Of a stretch of DNA of 9,038 nucleotides, positions 1 through 7,170 are shown piece by piece. The stretch's first letter is position 1; the number at the start of each line of letters is the position of its first letter. This stretch comes from Alphaproteobacteria bacterium (GTDB lineage Bacteria; Pseudomonadota; Alphaproteobacteria; RS24): assembly GCA_015163825.1 (NCBI GenBank), contig JAAOIL010000208.1, positions 1 to 9,038 on the forward strand. The letters run 5' to 3'. The position numbers were made by a program, and so were the translations under genes. The notes beneath the pieces were generated by a model, which was not told where the DNA came from, ran no database searches, and was given only the letters and a program-made list of their open reading frames with translations.

Positions 1-135
1 ACACAAAGACGCATATATGTGCGGGGCGATGCCCAAGTCGCCTATGGTCGTATGGCACAACTTGTCGCCCATATTAATGCGGCTGGTTTCACACGAATGG
101 CATTGGTGACACAAACCCCACAAACGCCACAATAG
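1..135 (+). CDS. tolR: TolR, C-terminal 44 residues (gene cut by left window edge)
   Basis: This is the last part of the ExbD/TolR-family inner-membrane protein of the Tol-Pal system. TolR partners TolQ to form the proton-driven stator that energises TolA. The frame starting at base 1 reads TQRRIYVRGDAQVAYGRMAQ and continues to a TAG stop at 133-135. The segment with VRGD, YGR, a hydrophobic helix and AGFTRMALVT matches the end of the periplasmic TolR domain, where this helix-strand unit forms the dimer interface. The transmembrane helix and the functional Asp in it lie upstream of the window. The tail TQTPQTPQ is a short hydrophilic extension. The gene is followed after 12 bases by tolA, as expected in a tolQRAB-pal operon. 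Family assignment is secure although only a fragment is visible. Confidence 0.9.
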   Translation, partial: TQRRIYVRGDAQVAYGRMAQLVAHINAAGFTRMALVTQTPQTPQ

Positions 136-136
136 G

Positions 137-145
137 GGAGGTGAT
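137..145 (+). promoter_or_regulatory. Strong Shine-Dalgarno site of tolA
   Basis: GGAGGTGAT at 137-145 is an uninterrupted match to the complement of the 16S rRNA 3' end. GGAGG ends 6 bases before the ATG at 148. It starts just after the tolR stop and fixes the tolA start. It is the best ribosome-binding site in the window. The cpoB, tilS and glmM starts have weak or no such site. Confidence 0.65.
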
Positions 146-147
146 AA

Positions 148-975
148 ATGCCAACTTTCAAAACTTTGCAAATACCGCATAATCCGTCTTTCTTTTTGGG
201 GGTGTCGTTTGGCATACATATTATATTGTTTTTGCTGATTAGTTTCTGGGCATATCCGCAATTGATTATCACCCCCGATGATGTCGTGCCGATAGAGATT
301 ATCAGCGAACCCCTAGCCCCGGCAGAGGTAAAGACCGAAGACCTTGCCCCGCCCGATGCCACCCCACAAGTGCAAGCGGCGGCACAAGAAGTTGCTCCAC
401 CACCCCCCATTGCAGAGGCAATCCCCTTGCCCGATACCCCGATAAAGACAGCACCCCCCGAACCACAAGATTCTCTGTTTAAGGTGGCAAGCCCTAAAAT
501 CGCGCCTCGTCCTGAAATTAAAACACGCCCCCGCCATCAGTTAGATATAGGTGCTGTGCGGGCATTATTGAACAAGACCCCCGATATTGCCACAGCACCG
601 ACACCCCCCCAAAATAATGAAACCGCCAATAATGGCACACAAGGGGCGGATATTGTGAATGCCCGTTTAACGGATAATGAACTCAATGTGTTTCGGGCGC
701 AGATGCAAAAATGTTGGTCGCCACCTGCGGGGGCGCGTGATGCCAACTCATTAGTGGTCGTGGTGCGCTTGTCGTTAGACCAGCAAGGGCGGCTATTGCG
801 TAAGCCTCGTGTTATCAATCGGGAGCGCTTGCAAGACCCCTATTTTGTAGCGGCAGCCGAGAGTGTATTACGCGCGATTGGTCGGTGTCAGCCCTTTACA
901 ATGCCGCCCGATAAATATGCCGCATGGCGTGATTTAGAATTAACATTTGACCCCAGCAAGATGCTTGGTATATGA
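148..975 (+). CDS. tolA: TolA, inner-membrane-anchored periplasmic energy transducer of Tol-Pal
   Basis: TolA links the TolQ-TolR motor in the inner membrane to TolB and Pal at the outer membrane. The 275-residue product has a short cytoplasmic start, one membrane helix at about residues 15-36, a proline-rich stretch at about 40-130, a variable linker, and a TolA/TonB-type C-terminal domain from about 175. Within the helix, Ser20 and His24 keep the S-x3-H spacing that TolA and TonB use to contact TolQ or ExbB. The C-terminal domain shows CWSPP (Cys189) and GRCQPF (Cys247), then WRDLELTFDPS. The two cysteines could form the domain's disulfide (inference). E. coli TolA has 421 residues with a long Ala/Lys-rich helix, which is absent here. 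The stop overlaps the tolB start by 4 bases (ATGA), so the two are probably translationally coupled. A C7 run lies at 604-610. Confidence 0.9.
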   Translation: MPTFKTLQIPHNPSFFLGVSFGIHIILFLLISFWAYPQLIITPDDVVPIEIISEPLAPAEVKTEDLAPPDATPQVQAAAQEVAPPPPIAEAIPLPDTPIKTAPPEPQDSLFKVASPKIAPRPEIKTRPRHQLDIGAVRALLNKTPDIATAPTPPQNNETANNGTQGADIVNARLTDNELNVFRAQMQKCWSPPAGARDANSLVVVVRLSLDQQGRLLRKPRVINRERLQDPYFVAAAESVLRAIGRCQPFTMPPDKYAAWRDLELTFDPSKMLGI

Positions 976-2279
976 GACATTCCATGAAACATTTTATCCT
1001 CTCAACATTATTGCTCTGGCTGGCGGCGACACTGCCTGCTGAGGCGGCTTTGAAAATAGACATCACACGCGGCAATGTAGAGCCTTTGCCGATAGCGATA
1101 TTGAATTTCAAAAGCGATAGCCAATTCGGGGAGACGATAGCGCAAGTCATCACAGCAGATTTGGAACGTTCAGGTTTATTCCGCCCCATAGCGAAAGATG
1201 CCCATATTGAAAGCGGCATAGATGTTGATGCGTTCCCTCTTTTCCAGCAATGGCGTGTGATAAATGCTCTGGCGTTGGTATCAGGCAGTGCGACTGTGTT
1301 ATTGGACGGCAGATTGCATGTAGAGTTCAGGCTGTGGGATGTCGTGGCGGGGGAACAGATGGAAGCCTTGCGCTTTTTCGCCACGCCCGATAGTTGGCGC
1401 CGCATTGCGCATCTTGTATCCGATGCCATCTATGAACGGCTAACAGGCGAGACAGGATATTTTGATACCCGCATTATCTTTGTCGCAGAATCTGGCACGA
1501 AAGATAGACGCGTCAAAAAACTCGCCATTATGGATCAAGACGGACACGCTTATAATGAACTAACCAATGGGCGTGACCTCACCATCACGCCGCGCTTTTC
1601 GCCGACAGCACAAGAAGTAACCTATATGTCTTTCACCAATAATAAACCCCGCGTCTATCTATTCAACATAGAGACGGGCAATCAAGAAGTGGTGGGGGAT
1701 TTCCCGGGCATGACTTTTGCGCCACGATTTTCTCCCGATGGACAAAAAATCATCATGAGTTTGGAGCGTAATGGCAACGCCAACATATACACACTAGATT
1801 TACGCACCCGCGAAACAAAACGCCTAACCGCTTCGCTCGCCATTGATACCGCCCCATGCTTTTCCCCCGATGGTCGCCAAATCATTTTTGAATCTGATAG
1901 AGTAGGGTCGCAACAACTCTATGTGATGGATGCAAATGGCTCTAACATTCGCCGCATCAGCTATGGCAAAGGACGATACGCAACGCCAGTATGGTCGCCG
2001 CGTGGCGATCTCATCGCTTTCACCAAAACGCTTGGCGATAAATTCCTCATCGGGGTCATGAAAACAGACGGAAGCGGCGAACGCATTCTAACCGAAGGCT
2101 TCCATAATGAAGGTCCCGCATGGTCGCCCAATGGTCGTGTCATAACCTTCTTCCGTGAAAGCAAAGGCGAAGAGGGCGGTCCCACCCTATGGACGGTGGA
2201 TGTCACAGGCTATAATGAACGCCCGCTACAAACCCCCAATTTCGCCTCCGACCCCTCATGGTCACCCCTCATCAGATAG
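972..2279 (+). CDS. tolB: TolB, periplasmic beta-propeller of Tol-Pal
   Basis: TolB is a soluble periplasmic protein that switches between binding Pal and being pulled off by energised TolA. The 435-residue product (E. coli about 430) starts with a signal peptide. Cleavage is likely after residue 25 (AEA before ALKIDITRG), and the new N-terminus corresponds to the TolA-binding segment of the family. An N-terminal alpha/beta domain runs to about residue 165. A six-bladed WD40-like propeller follows, marked by FSP or WSP motifs at residues 209, 253, 297, 341, 384 and 430. That 43-46 residue spacing gives exactly six repeats, the last closing the ring at the C-terminus. The start at 972 overlaps the tolA stop and has no good Shine-Dalgarno site. 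Met5 (base 984) is a possible alternative that leaves the signal peptide intact. Confidence 0.95.
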   Translation: MRHSMKHFILSTLLLWLAATLPAEAALKIDITRGNVEPLPIAILNFKSDSQFGETIAQVITADLERSGLFRPIAKDAHIESGIDVDAFPLFQQWRVINALALVSGSATVLLDGRLHVEFRLWDVVAGEQMEALRFFATPDSWRRIAHLVSDAIYERLTGETGYFDTRIIFVAESGTKDRRVKKLAIMDQDGHAYNELTNGRDLTITPRFSPTAQEVTYMSFTNNKPRVYLFNIETGNQEVVGDFPGMTFAPRFSPDGQKIIMSLERNGNANIYTLDLRTRETKRLTASLAIDTAPCFSPDGRQIIFESDRVGSQQLYVMDANGSNIRRISYGKGRYATPVWSPRGDLIAFTKTLGDKFLIGVMKTDGSGERILTEGFHNEGPAWSPNGRVITFFRESKGEEGGPTLWTVDVTGYNERPLQTPNFASDPSWSPLIR

Positions 2280-2292
2280 ATTAGGCTAGGTG

Positions 2293-2321
2293 TTGGCAGG
2301 GGGCGTGTTTGGTGCTATAGC
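2293..2321 (+). promoter_or_regulatory. Putative sigma-70-type promoter for pal
   Basis: In the 73-base gap between tolB and pal, TTGGCA (2293-2298, five of six to TTGACA) is followed after exactly 17 bases by TATAGC (2316-2321, four of six to TATAAT). Transcription would begin near 2328 and leave a short leader with AGGAG at 2341-2345 before the pal ATG. A separate promoter would let the abundant lipoprotein Pal and CpoB be made beyond the level of the tolQRAB transcript. This is pattern matching only; no expression evidence is available. Confidence 0.4.
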
Positions 2322-2322
2322 A
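2313..2322. repeat. 10-base perfect palindrome over the putative pal -10 box
   Basis: TGCTATAGCA reads identically on both strands and covers the whole putative -10 hexamer of pal. Short symmetric sites at this position can be operators. With a 5-base half-site and no spacer it could also be chance. No repressor gene is visible in the window. Confidence 0.35.
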
Positions 2323-2352
2323 ATATCCATAGAAAATTTGAGGAGATAAATT

Positions 2353-2853
2353 ATGGCAATCGCTAATAATATACGTACAATTTTAATGGCGCTATTTGTA
2401 GGCTTTTTTGTAACCGCCTGCGCTGGTAATACAGGTGGCTCTGGCTCTAGTTCTGGTTCTGGCGCGGCACGGGTCAGTTCATCTGGTGGCACAAGCGATA
2501 GCGGCGTGGCTTATCTGAAACGCAATGTTGCAGACCGCATATTCTTTAACACCAACACAACAGGTCTCAATAATGCGGCGCGCGCCACATTGCTCGCCCA
2601 AGCAGAATGGCTAAAACAAAATGGCTCTATCGCTTTGCGCATAGAAGGTCATGCAGACGAACGCGGCACACGCGAATATAATCTCGCTTTGGGTGCGCGT
2701 CGTGCAGGGGCAGTCCGCGACTTCTTAATCAGTCAAGGGGTGAGTGCCAATCGTCTAACAACAATTTCTTTTGGTAAAGAACGCCCTGTCTCACTATGCA
2801 CAGAGGAGCGGTGTTGGACTAAAAATCGCCGCGCTGTTTCTGTCGTCAGATAA
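2353..2853 (+). CDS. pal: Pal, peptidoglycan-associated outer-membrane lipoprotein
   Basis: Pal tethers the outer membrane to peptidoglycan and is the terminal partner of TolB. The 166-residue product has a lipoprotein signal with lipobox V-T-A-C, so Cys23 would be lipidated. A Gly/Ser-rich tether follows at about residues 27-50, and the OmpA-like domain runs from about 58 to the end. The core GHADERGTREYN (99-110) and LGARRA (113-118) carry the expected diaminopimelate-binding pair, Asp102 and Arg117, with the 15-residue spacing of the family. SLCTEERCWTKNRR contains Cys149 and Cys154, a pair absent in E. coli Pal but, as I recall it, common in alphaproteobacteria. The start is set by AGGAG at 2341-2345, 7 bases before ATG. 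cpoB follows after 2 bases. A promoter of its own is plausible. Confidence 0.96.
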   Translation: MAIANNIRTILMALFVGFFVTACAGNTGGSGSSSGSGAARVSSSGGTSDSGVAYLKRNVADRIFFNTNTTGLNNAARATLLAQAEWLKQNGSIALRIEGHADERGTREYNLALGARRAGAVRDFLISQGVSANRLTTISFGKERPVSLCTEERCWTKNRRAVSVVR

Positions 2854-2855
2854 AA

Positions 2856-3950
2856 ATGCGCACGGCTCTTTATCTATGCTGCCTGATTTTTGTGAGCCTA
2901 GTGTTTGCGCCCTCAGCAGAGGCAGAAGATGAGGGGCAGTTAGAATTACGCATTGCCCGATTCGAGCAAATACTAGAAGCACAGATGATATTGCTGCGGC
3001 GAGAGCGTCTGGGCGATATTCTAAAACTAGAGGCACGGCTAGAGGCACTAGAACGAGAGCAACAGCAAACACCACCAGACCTTACAACGGATACGCAAAA
3101 TGTAGGCACACTAGCGGGTGATATTGTCGTGCGCCTTTCAGCATTAGAGGAAAATGTTCGTGCTATTCGTGGTCAGTTTGATGAGATTAATTTTGGCATC
3201 ACGCAACTAAGCGAGCAGTTAGAAACCATGCGTAAAGATAATGAATATCGCTTCCAAGCATTGGAGCGCAGGGCGGCGAATGCCCCCGCCACAGCACCCG
3301 TGGCGATAGAACCACAGATTATCGGGCAGATAAAAACACCAGCGCCAGTGGATAAGGTGGAACTGGCAAATACCCCGAAGAATAAAATCAGTGATATTGT
3401 TGCGGGGGAGACATCAAGAACAATCACATTGGTGGGCGAGGGCGCGCCTGTAGAAGTAAGCGCCCTCCCCGATGTAAAGTCTGATGTTTCGCCCGATATA
3501 GAAGCACCACCCTCTCCCGAAGAGGTTGCTGATGTGCAGACACTTTACCAACAGGGCTTGCGGCATTTGCGCGGCGAAGCATACGAAGAAGCACAGCGTG
3601 ATTTTCAAAAAATCCTCGCGCGTTTTCCCGACCACCGCCTTGCGGGTAATGCACAATACTGGTTAGGCGAAACACATTATACAAGGGGTGATTACACACA
3701 AGCGGCAGCCGCATTTCTGACAGGCTATACAGATTTCGCCGCCAGTAACAAAGCCCCCGATAGTTTATTAAAATTGGGTATGTCGCTTGCCGCCCTCGCC
3801 AAAGAAGAGGCAGAAGCGGGAAGCATCACCGAACACGCCGCGCAAGCGTGTAATGCGTTTGGCACCTTAGCGACAACTTTCCCCGAAGCGTCTGCGTCTA
3901 TTTTGCAACGCGCCGCATTGGAAAAAGGACGATTGGGTTGTGCCTCTTAA
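2856..3950 (+). CDS. cpoB: CpoB/YbgF, periplasmic coiled-coil and TPR Tol-Pal accessory protein
   Basis: CpoB (formerly YbgF) binds TolA and, in E. coli, coordinates Tol-Pal with PBP1B-dependent septal wall synthesis. The 364-residue product has a signal peptide with likely cleavage after residue 23 (AEA before EDEG). Charged coiled-coil stretches lie at about 27-72 and 88-140, the first of which would trimerise by analogy with E. coli. A Pro/Ala/Val-rich linker covers about 141-222, and a TPR region starts near residue 226 (DVQTLYQQG, then GNAQYWLGETHYTRGDYTQA at 264-283). The end is FPEASASILQRA and GCAS. It is about 100 residues longer than E. coli CpoB (about 263), mostly through the linker. 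The ATG lies 2 bases after the pal stop with no Shine-Dalgarno site, so translation probably depends on ribosomes finishing pal. The 3' end overlaps tilS by 11 bases. Confidence 0.92.
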   Translation: MRTALYLCCLIFVSLVFAPSAEAEDEGQLELRIARFEQILEAQMILLRRERLGDILKLEARLEALEREQQQTPPDLTTDTQNVGTLAGDIVVRLSALEENVRAIRGQFDEINFGITQLSEQLETMRKDNEYRFQALERRAANAPATAPVAIEPQIIGQIKTPAPVDKVELANTPKNKISDIVAGETSRTITLVGEGAPVEVSALPDVKSDVSPDIEAPPSPEEVADVQTLYQQGLRHLRGEAYEEAQRDFQKILARFPDHRLAGNAQYWLGETHYTRGDYTQAAAAFLTGYTDFAASNKAPDSLLKLGMSLAALAKEEAEAGSITEHAAQACNAFGTLATTFPEASASILQRAALEKGRLGCAS

Positions 3951-5196
3951 TCCAAGTGGATTTATCAAAACTTTAAGAGGGATTACGCCATCACCTCATT
4001 ATGCGCTGGCGGTTTCAGGCGGTCGCGATTCTATGGCATTGGTAGCACTGGCGGCAAAGGCGCAAAAGTTAAAAAATGCGCCTCGCTTTTCGGTTTTGTC
4101 GGTTAATCATGGCTTGCGCACGGCGGCGGCAGATGAAGTGCGTCAAGTGGCGCAGATTTGCGCAACATTAGATTTGGCACATTATACATTGAAAGCGAAA
4201 CAGGCATTGCCGAAAACAGGTGTGCAACAGGCGGCGCGTCATTTGCGTTATGGCTTGATGGCGCAATGGTGTGCGCACCATAAGGCGGGGGCATTGGTTG
4301 TCGCCCATCATTTGCAAGACCAAGCCGAGACGATATTGATGCGCCTTGCCCATAATAGTGGCATTGCTGGTTTGGGTGGTATGACAGCACGACAAACATT
4401 AGCCACGCCTTATGGGGATATTATTTTGGTGCGTCCGTTCCTTGCCCATGCGCGAGAGGATTTGGAGGCGGTGGTGCGCCGTGCCAAACTTTTGTGGAGC
4501 GACGACCCGACCAACACAGACACACAATATGAACGTGTGCGCTGGCGACAATTATTACCGCAATTAGAAGAGGCGGGGTTAAGTGCGCAAGTGCTAACGG
4601 CATTGGCGGCGCAATGTCAAGTGGTGTCGGCGGGGGTTAATGCACAAGCGGCGCAATGGCTGGCAGATTATGCCGCCTATAACCCTTACGGATTTTTTGA
4701 GATTGATAGACCTGCTTTCGCCATCATTGCCCCTTCTTTACAAAAGCGGATTGTGCAAGGGTTGGTGCAATGGTTAGGGGGGGGTGATTATGCCCCTGCG
4801 TCCTCGCAAGTGGAGGGGTTGCTTGCGGCACTAGATACAAAACCACCTCCTCAAAAATTATATGGGGCGATGACTTTTGGCGGGTGTTTATTGCGTTGGC
4901 AATCTCGGTATTTATTTATCGGGTGTGAGGCGGCACATATTGATTGCACGCGCGATAGACGCTTCACGATAAAAGAAAAAAGGGGGCTAACGCTTGCGCC
5001 ATTGGGGGCAAAGGGGGCGCAGACCTTGCGGGAGCAAAATATCAGTCTGCCTAAAATTCCAGCCGCTTATGTGCAAGCCCTTCCCGCTTTTTTTGATGAA
5101 CAGGGTAAGTTTATCGCCTGCCCCCCCCTAGAGGGGGAAAGAGCCCTCAAAAAGCAAATCAATTTCATAGATGTCCTCACTAAAAATTATATGTGA
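3940..5196 (+). CDS. tilS: TilS, tRNA(Ile)-lysidine synthetase (GTG start)
   Basis: TilS uses ATP and lysine to convert C34 of the tRNA-Ile2 CAU anticodon to lysidine, changing it from Met to Ile specificity; it is normally essential. The 418-residue product (E. coli about 432) has the PP-loop SGGRDS at 26-31, NHGLR at 56-60, AHHLQDQAETILMRL at 122-136, RPFL at 165-168 and DDPTNTDTQYERVRWR at 188-203. The C-terminal TilS domain shows DRRF (339-342), PLG (354-356) and LPAFFD (381-386). GTG at 3940 is chosen because the next in-frame Met (residue 32) is past the PP-loop and AAAGGA lies at 3924-3929. The start sits inside the end of cpoB, suggesting coupling. Two 8-base homopolymers, G8 at 4777-4784 and C8 at 5121-5128, lie in the reading frame; both are in frame as given. 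Confidence 0.95.
   Translation: MPLNPSGFIKTLRGITPSPHYALAVSGGRDSMALVALAAKAQKLKNAPRFSVLSVNHGLRTAAADEVRQVAQICATLDLAHYTLKAKQALPKTGVQQAARHLRYGLMAQWCAHHKAGALVVAHHLQDQAETILMRLAHNSGIAGLGGMTARQTLATPYGDIILVRPFLAHAREDLEAVVRRAKLLWSDDPTNTDTQYERVRWRQLLPQLEEAGLSAQVLTALAAQCQVVSAGVNAQAAQWLADYAAYNPYGFFEIDRPAFAIIAPSLQKRIVQGLVQWLGGGDYAPASSQVEGLLAALDTKPPPQKLYGAMTFGGCLLRWQSRYLFIGCEAAHIDCTRDRRFTIKEKRGLTLAPLGAKGAQTLREQNISLPKIPAAYVQALPAFFDEQGKFIACPPLEGERALKKQINFIDVLTKNYM
4777..4784 (+). repeat. G8 homopolymer inside tilS
   Basis: Eight G residues encode Gly280-Gly281 and the first two bases of Gly282. A gain or loss of one base would disrupt the C-terminal half of TilS. Runs of this length are slippage-prone in replication and error-prone in sequencing. 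The frame is intact in this copy. Confidence 0.6.
5121..5137 (+). other. C8 run overlapping a GC-rich mini-hairpin near the tilS 3' end
   Basis: Eight C residues (5121-5128) are followed by TAGA and GGGGG, so CCCCC at 5124-5128 can pair perfectly with 5133-5137 around a 4-base loop. Losing one C brings TAG into frame at once, removing about 20 residues. Adding one gives an altered tail that ends shortly before the normal stop. No T-run follows, so this is not an intrinsic terminator. Confidence 0.45.
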
Positions 5197-5225
5197 GGGG
5201 GGTGGTAAAAAGCCTTATAAGACAC

Positions 5226-5231
5226 TATATT
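5226..5231 (+). promoter_or_regulatory. Possible -10 element upstream of ftsH
   Basis: The 57-base gap between tilS and ftsH contains TATATT (five of six to TATAAT) 22 bases before the ftsH ATG. The best partner 17 bases upstream is TGGTAA at 5203-5208, only three of six to TTGACA. An 8-base palindrome CTTATAAG lies between them at 5214-5221. ftsH is heat-induced in many bacteria, but no clear heat-shock -35 box is seen here. The purine-rich GGGAAAGGG at 5236-5244 probably serves as the ftsH ribosome-binding site. Confidence 0.25.
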
Positions 5232-5253
5232 AGATGGGAAAGGGATTCAAATT

Positions 5254-7167
5254 ATGAACATTAAAAATCTTCTTGTATGGATGGTCGTTGGAATTATGCT
5301 TTTGGCACTTTTCAATGTATTCCAAGAGTCGCCAAGTGATGGGGCTAATCGTGATATTAATTTCACGCAATTCATCGGCGAGGTGGATGCGGGTAATATC
5401 TCTGCGGTGGTGATAGAGGGCGACGCTATTAGCGGACGCTACACCAATGGCGGACGCTTCCAAACTTACGCGCCCCCGAATGATGCGCGGCTCGTGCAAC
5501 GTTTGCAAGATAAGGGTGTGTCCATTACCGCCCAACCAGATAGATCGGGCAGCCCTAGTCTATTGGGTGTGTTGTTATCGTGGTTTCCTATGCTGTTGTT
5601 AATAGGCGTGTGGATTTTCTTTATGCGTCAAATGCAAGGCGGGGGGCGTGGTGCTATGAGTTTTGGCAAGTCCAAAGCGAAACTCCTCACTGACTCACAC
5701 GACCGCGTCACCTTTGGTGATGTCGCTGGTATTGATGAAGCAAAAGACGACCTACAAGAAATCGTTGATTATCTGAAAGACCCTAGCAAGTTCCAACGGC
5801 TTGGGGGGCAGATTCCAAAAGGGGTATTGCTTGTGGGACCTCCGGGCACGGGCAAGACATTGCTGGCGCGTGCCATAGCGGGGGAGGCGAGTGTGCCATT
5901 TTTCTCTATCTCTGGCTCCGACTTTGTGGAGATGTTTGTTGGTGTCGGGGCAAGCCGTGTGCGCGATATGTTTGAGCAAGGCAAGACACAAGCGCCGTGC
6001 ATTATATTCATTGATGAAATAGATGCCGTTGGTCGCCATCGTGGGGCGGGCTTGGGCGGTGGCAATGACGAGCGAGAGCAAACGCTCAACCAATTATTGG
6101 TAGAGATGGACGGCTTTGAATCGAATGAAAGCATTATCCTTATTGCGGCAACCAACAGACCCGATGTTTTAGATCCCGCTTTGTTGCGTCCGGGGCGGTT
6201 TGACAGGCAAGTCGTTGTGCCAAATCCTGATATTATCGGGCGTGAGAAAATACTAAAAGTGCACATGAAAAAAACCCCCCTCGCCAGTGATGTTAATACA
6301 AGAGTGATTGCGCGCGGCACACCCGGTTTTTCTGGTGCGGATTTAGCCAATCTGGTTAATGAGGCGGCTTTGCTGGCGGCACGGCGTGGTAAGCGTCTTG
6401 TTACTATGTCGGAGTTTGAGGATGCAAAAGATAAAGTGATGATGGGGGCGGAGCGTCGTTCTATGGTAATGACGGAAGATGAAAAACGCCTCACCGCTTA
6501 TCACGAAGGGGGGCATGCGCTGGTCGCGTTGAATATGTCTGCCTCTGATCCTGTGCATAAGGCAACAATCATTCCGCGTGGTCGGGCTTTGGGTATGGTT
6601 ATGCGCTTGCCTGAGCGCGATCAACTCTCGGTTACGCGTGCGAAACTAAAAGCAGATTTGGCTGTCGCTATGGGTGGTCGCATCGCAGAGGAACTTATAT
6701 TTGGGCACGAAAAAGTAACCTCTGGGGCATCGTCTGATATCCAAATGGCAACGAATATGGCGAAGGCTATGGTCACCCGCTTCGGTATGAGCGAAGAAAT
6801 GGGACCGCTCACCTATGATGAAAATGAACAAGAAGTGTTTCTTGGGCATTCGGTCGCACGGCAACAAAATATATCGGAAGATACGCAACGCAGAATAGAT
6901 GCCGAAGTGCGACGCTTTGTAGAAGAAGGCTACACCGTTGCGACAAAAATCATCCAAGATAAAATGGACGATTTGCATATTATCGCAAAAGGTCTGCTAG
7001 AATACGAAACGCTGAGTGGTGATGAAATTATGGAATTACTGAAAGGTAATCCGCCGCATCGCCCCGATGACGATAGCAACACACCAACCACTGGCACGAA
7101 AGCCGATATTGCCTCGCCCTTCCCGAAAGTGGGTGGTCTAGGCGACGCAGAACCACAAGGAACATAA
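5254..7167 (+). CDS. ftsH: FtsH, membrane-bound ATP-dependent zinc metalloprotease
   Basis: FtsH is a hexameric AAA+ protease that extracts and degrades damaged membrane proteins and regulatory substrates on the cytoplasmic side. The 637-residue product has a first membrane helix at about 5-23, a small periplasmic domain, and a second helix at about 103-123. The ATPase follows: Walker A GPPGTGKT (195-202), pore motif FVG (228-230), Walker B IIFIDEID (250-257), and the second region of homology ATNRPDVLDPALLRPGRFDR (299-318) with arginine fingers Arg312 and Arg315. The protease site is HEGGH (417-421), with Asp495 in SSDIQ as the third zinc ligand. These positions equal the E. coli numbering as I recall it. 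The C-terminal tail from about 600 is hydrophilic and variable. The start is the only ATG ahead of the first helix. folP follows after 3 bases, so co-transcription is likely. Confidence 0.98.
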   Translation: MNIKNLLVWMVVGIMLLALFNVFQESPSDGANRDINFTQFIGEVDAGNISAVVIEGDAISGRYTNGGRFQTYAPPNDARLVQRLQDKGVSITAQPDRSGSPSLLGVLLSWFPMLLLIGVWIFFMRQMQGGGRGAMSFGKSKAKLLTDSHDRVTFGDVAGIDEAKDDLQEIVDYLKDPSKFQRLGGQIPKGVLLVGPPGTGKTLLARAIAGEASVPFFSISGSDFVEMFVGVGASRVRDMFEQGKTQAPCIIFIDEIDAVGRHRGAGLGGGNDEREQTLNQLLVEMDGFESNESIILIAATNRPDVLDPALLRPGRFDRQVVVPNPDIIGREKILKVHMKKTPLASDVNTRVIARGTPGFSGADLANLVNEAALLAARRGKRLVTMSEFEDAKDKVMMGAERRSMVMTEDEKRLTAYHEGGHALVALNMSASDPVHKATIIPRGRALGMVMRLPERDQLSVTRAKLKADLAVAMGGRIAEELIFGHEKVTSGASSDIQMATNMAKAMVTRFGMSEEMGPLTYDENEQEVFLGHSVARQQNISEDTQRRIDAEVRRFVEEGYTVATKIIQDKMDDLHIIAKGLLEYETLSGDEIMELLKGNPPHRPDDDSNTPTTGTKADIASPFPKVGGLGDAEPQGT

Positions 7168-7170
7168 ATT

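Noticed and set aside
417..421. HEGGH in FtsH as a damaged zinc site (residues 417-421 of the protein)
   Set aside because: The HExxH pattern is complete; Gly in place of the common Ala is a tolerated variant that I recall from other alphaproteobacterial FtsH proteins.
896..1429. Minus-strand open frame (177 codons) opposite the start of tolB
   Set aside because: Sequence is basic and low in recognisable motifs, it spans the tolA-tolB junction antisense, and TolB in the other strand is certain.
2434..2463. Repeat array at the start of pal
   Set aside because: The repeated GGNTCT-like bases merely encode the Gly/Ser tether behind the lipidated cysteine; the copies are short and degenerate.
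5124..5137. Terminator or programmed frameshift site at the tilS C8/hairpin
   Set aside because: There is no T-run, the shifted frames only give a premature stop or a short altered tail, and no conserved overlapping product results.
5200..5231. Heat-shock (RpoH) promoter for ftsH
   Set aside because: A TATATT box is present, but no CTTG-like -35 box lies at the needed distance, so the specific sigma factor cannot be assigned.
5769..6494. Long minus-strand open frame (241 codons) opposite ftsH
   Set aside because: It lies fully within the highly conserved FtsH ATPase region, has no recognisable domain, and its length follows from the codon use of ftsH. It is a shadow frame.
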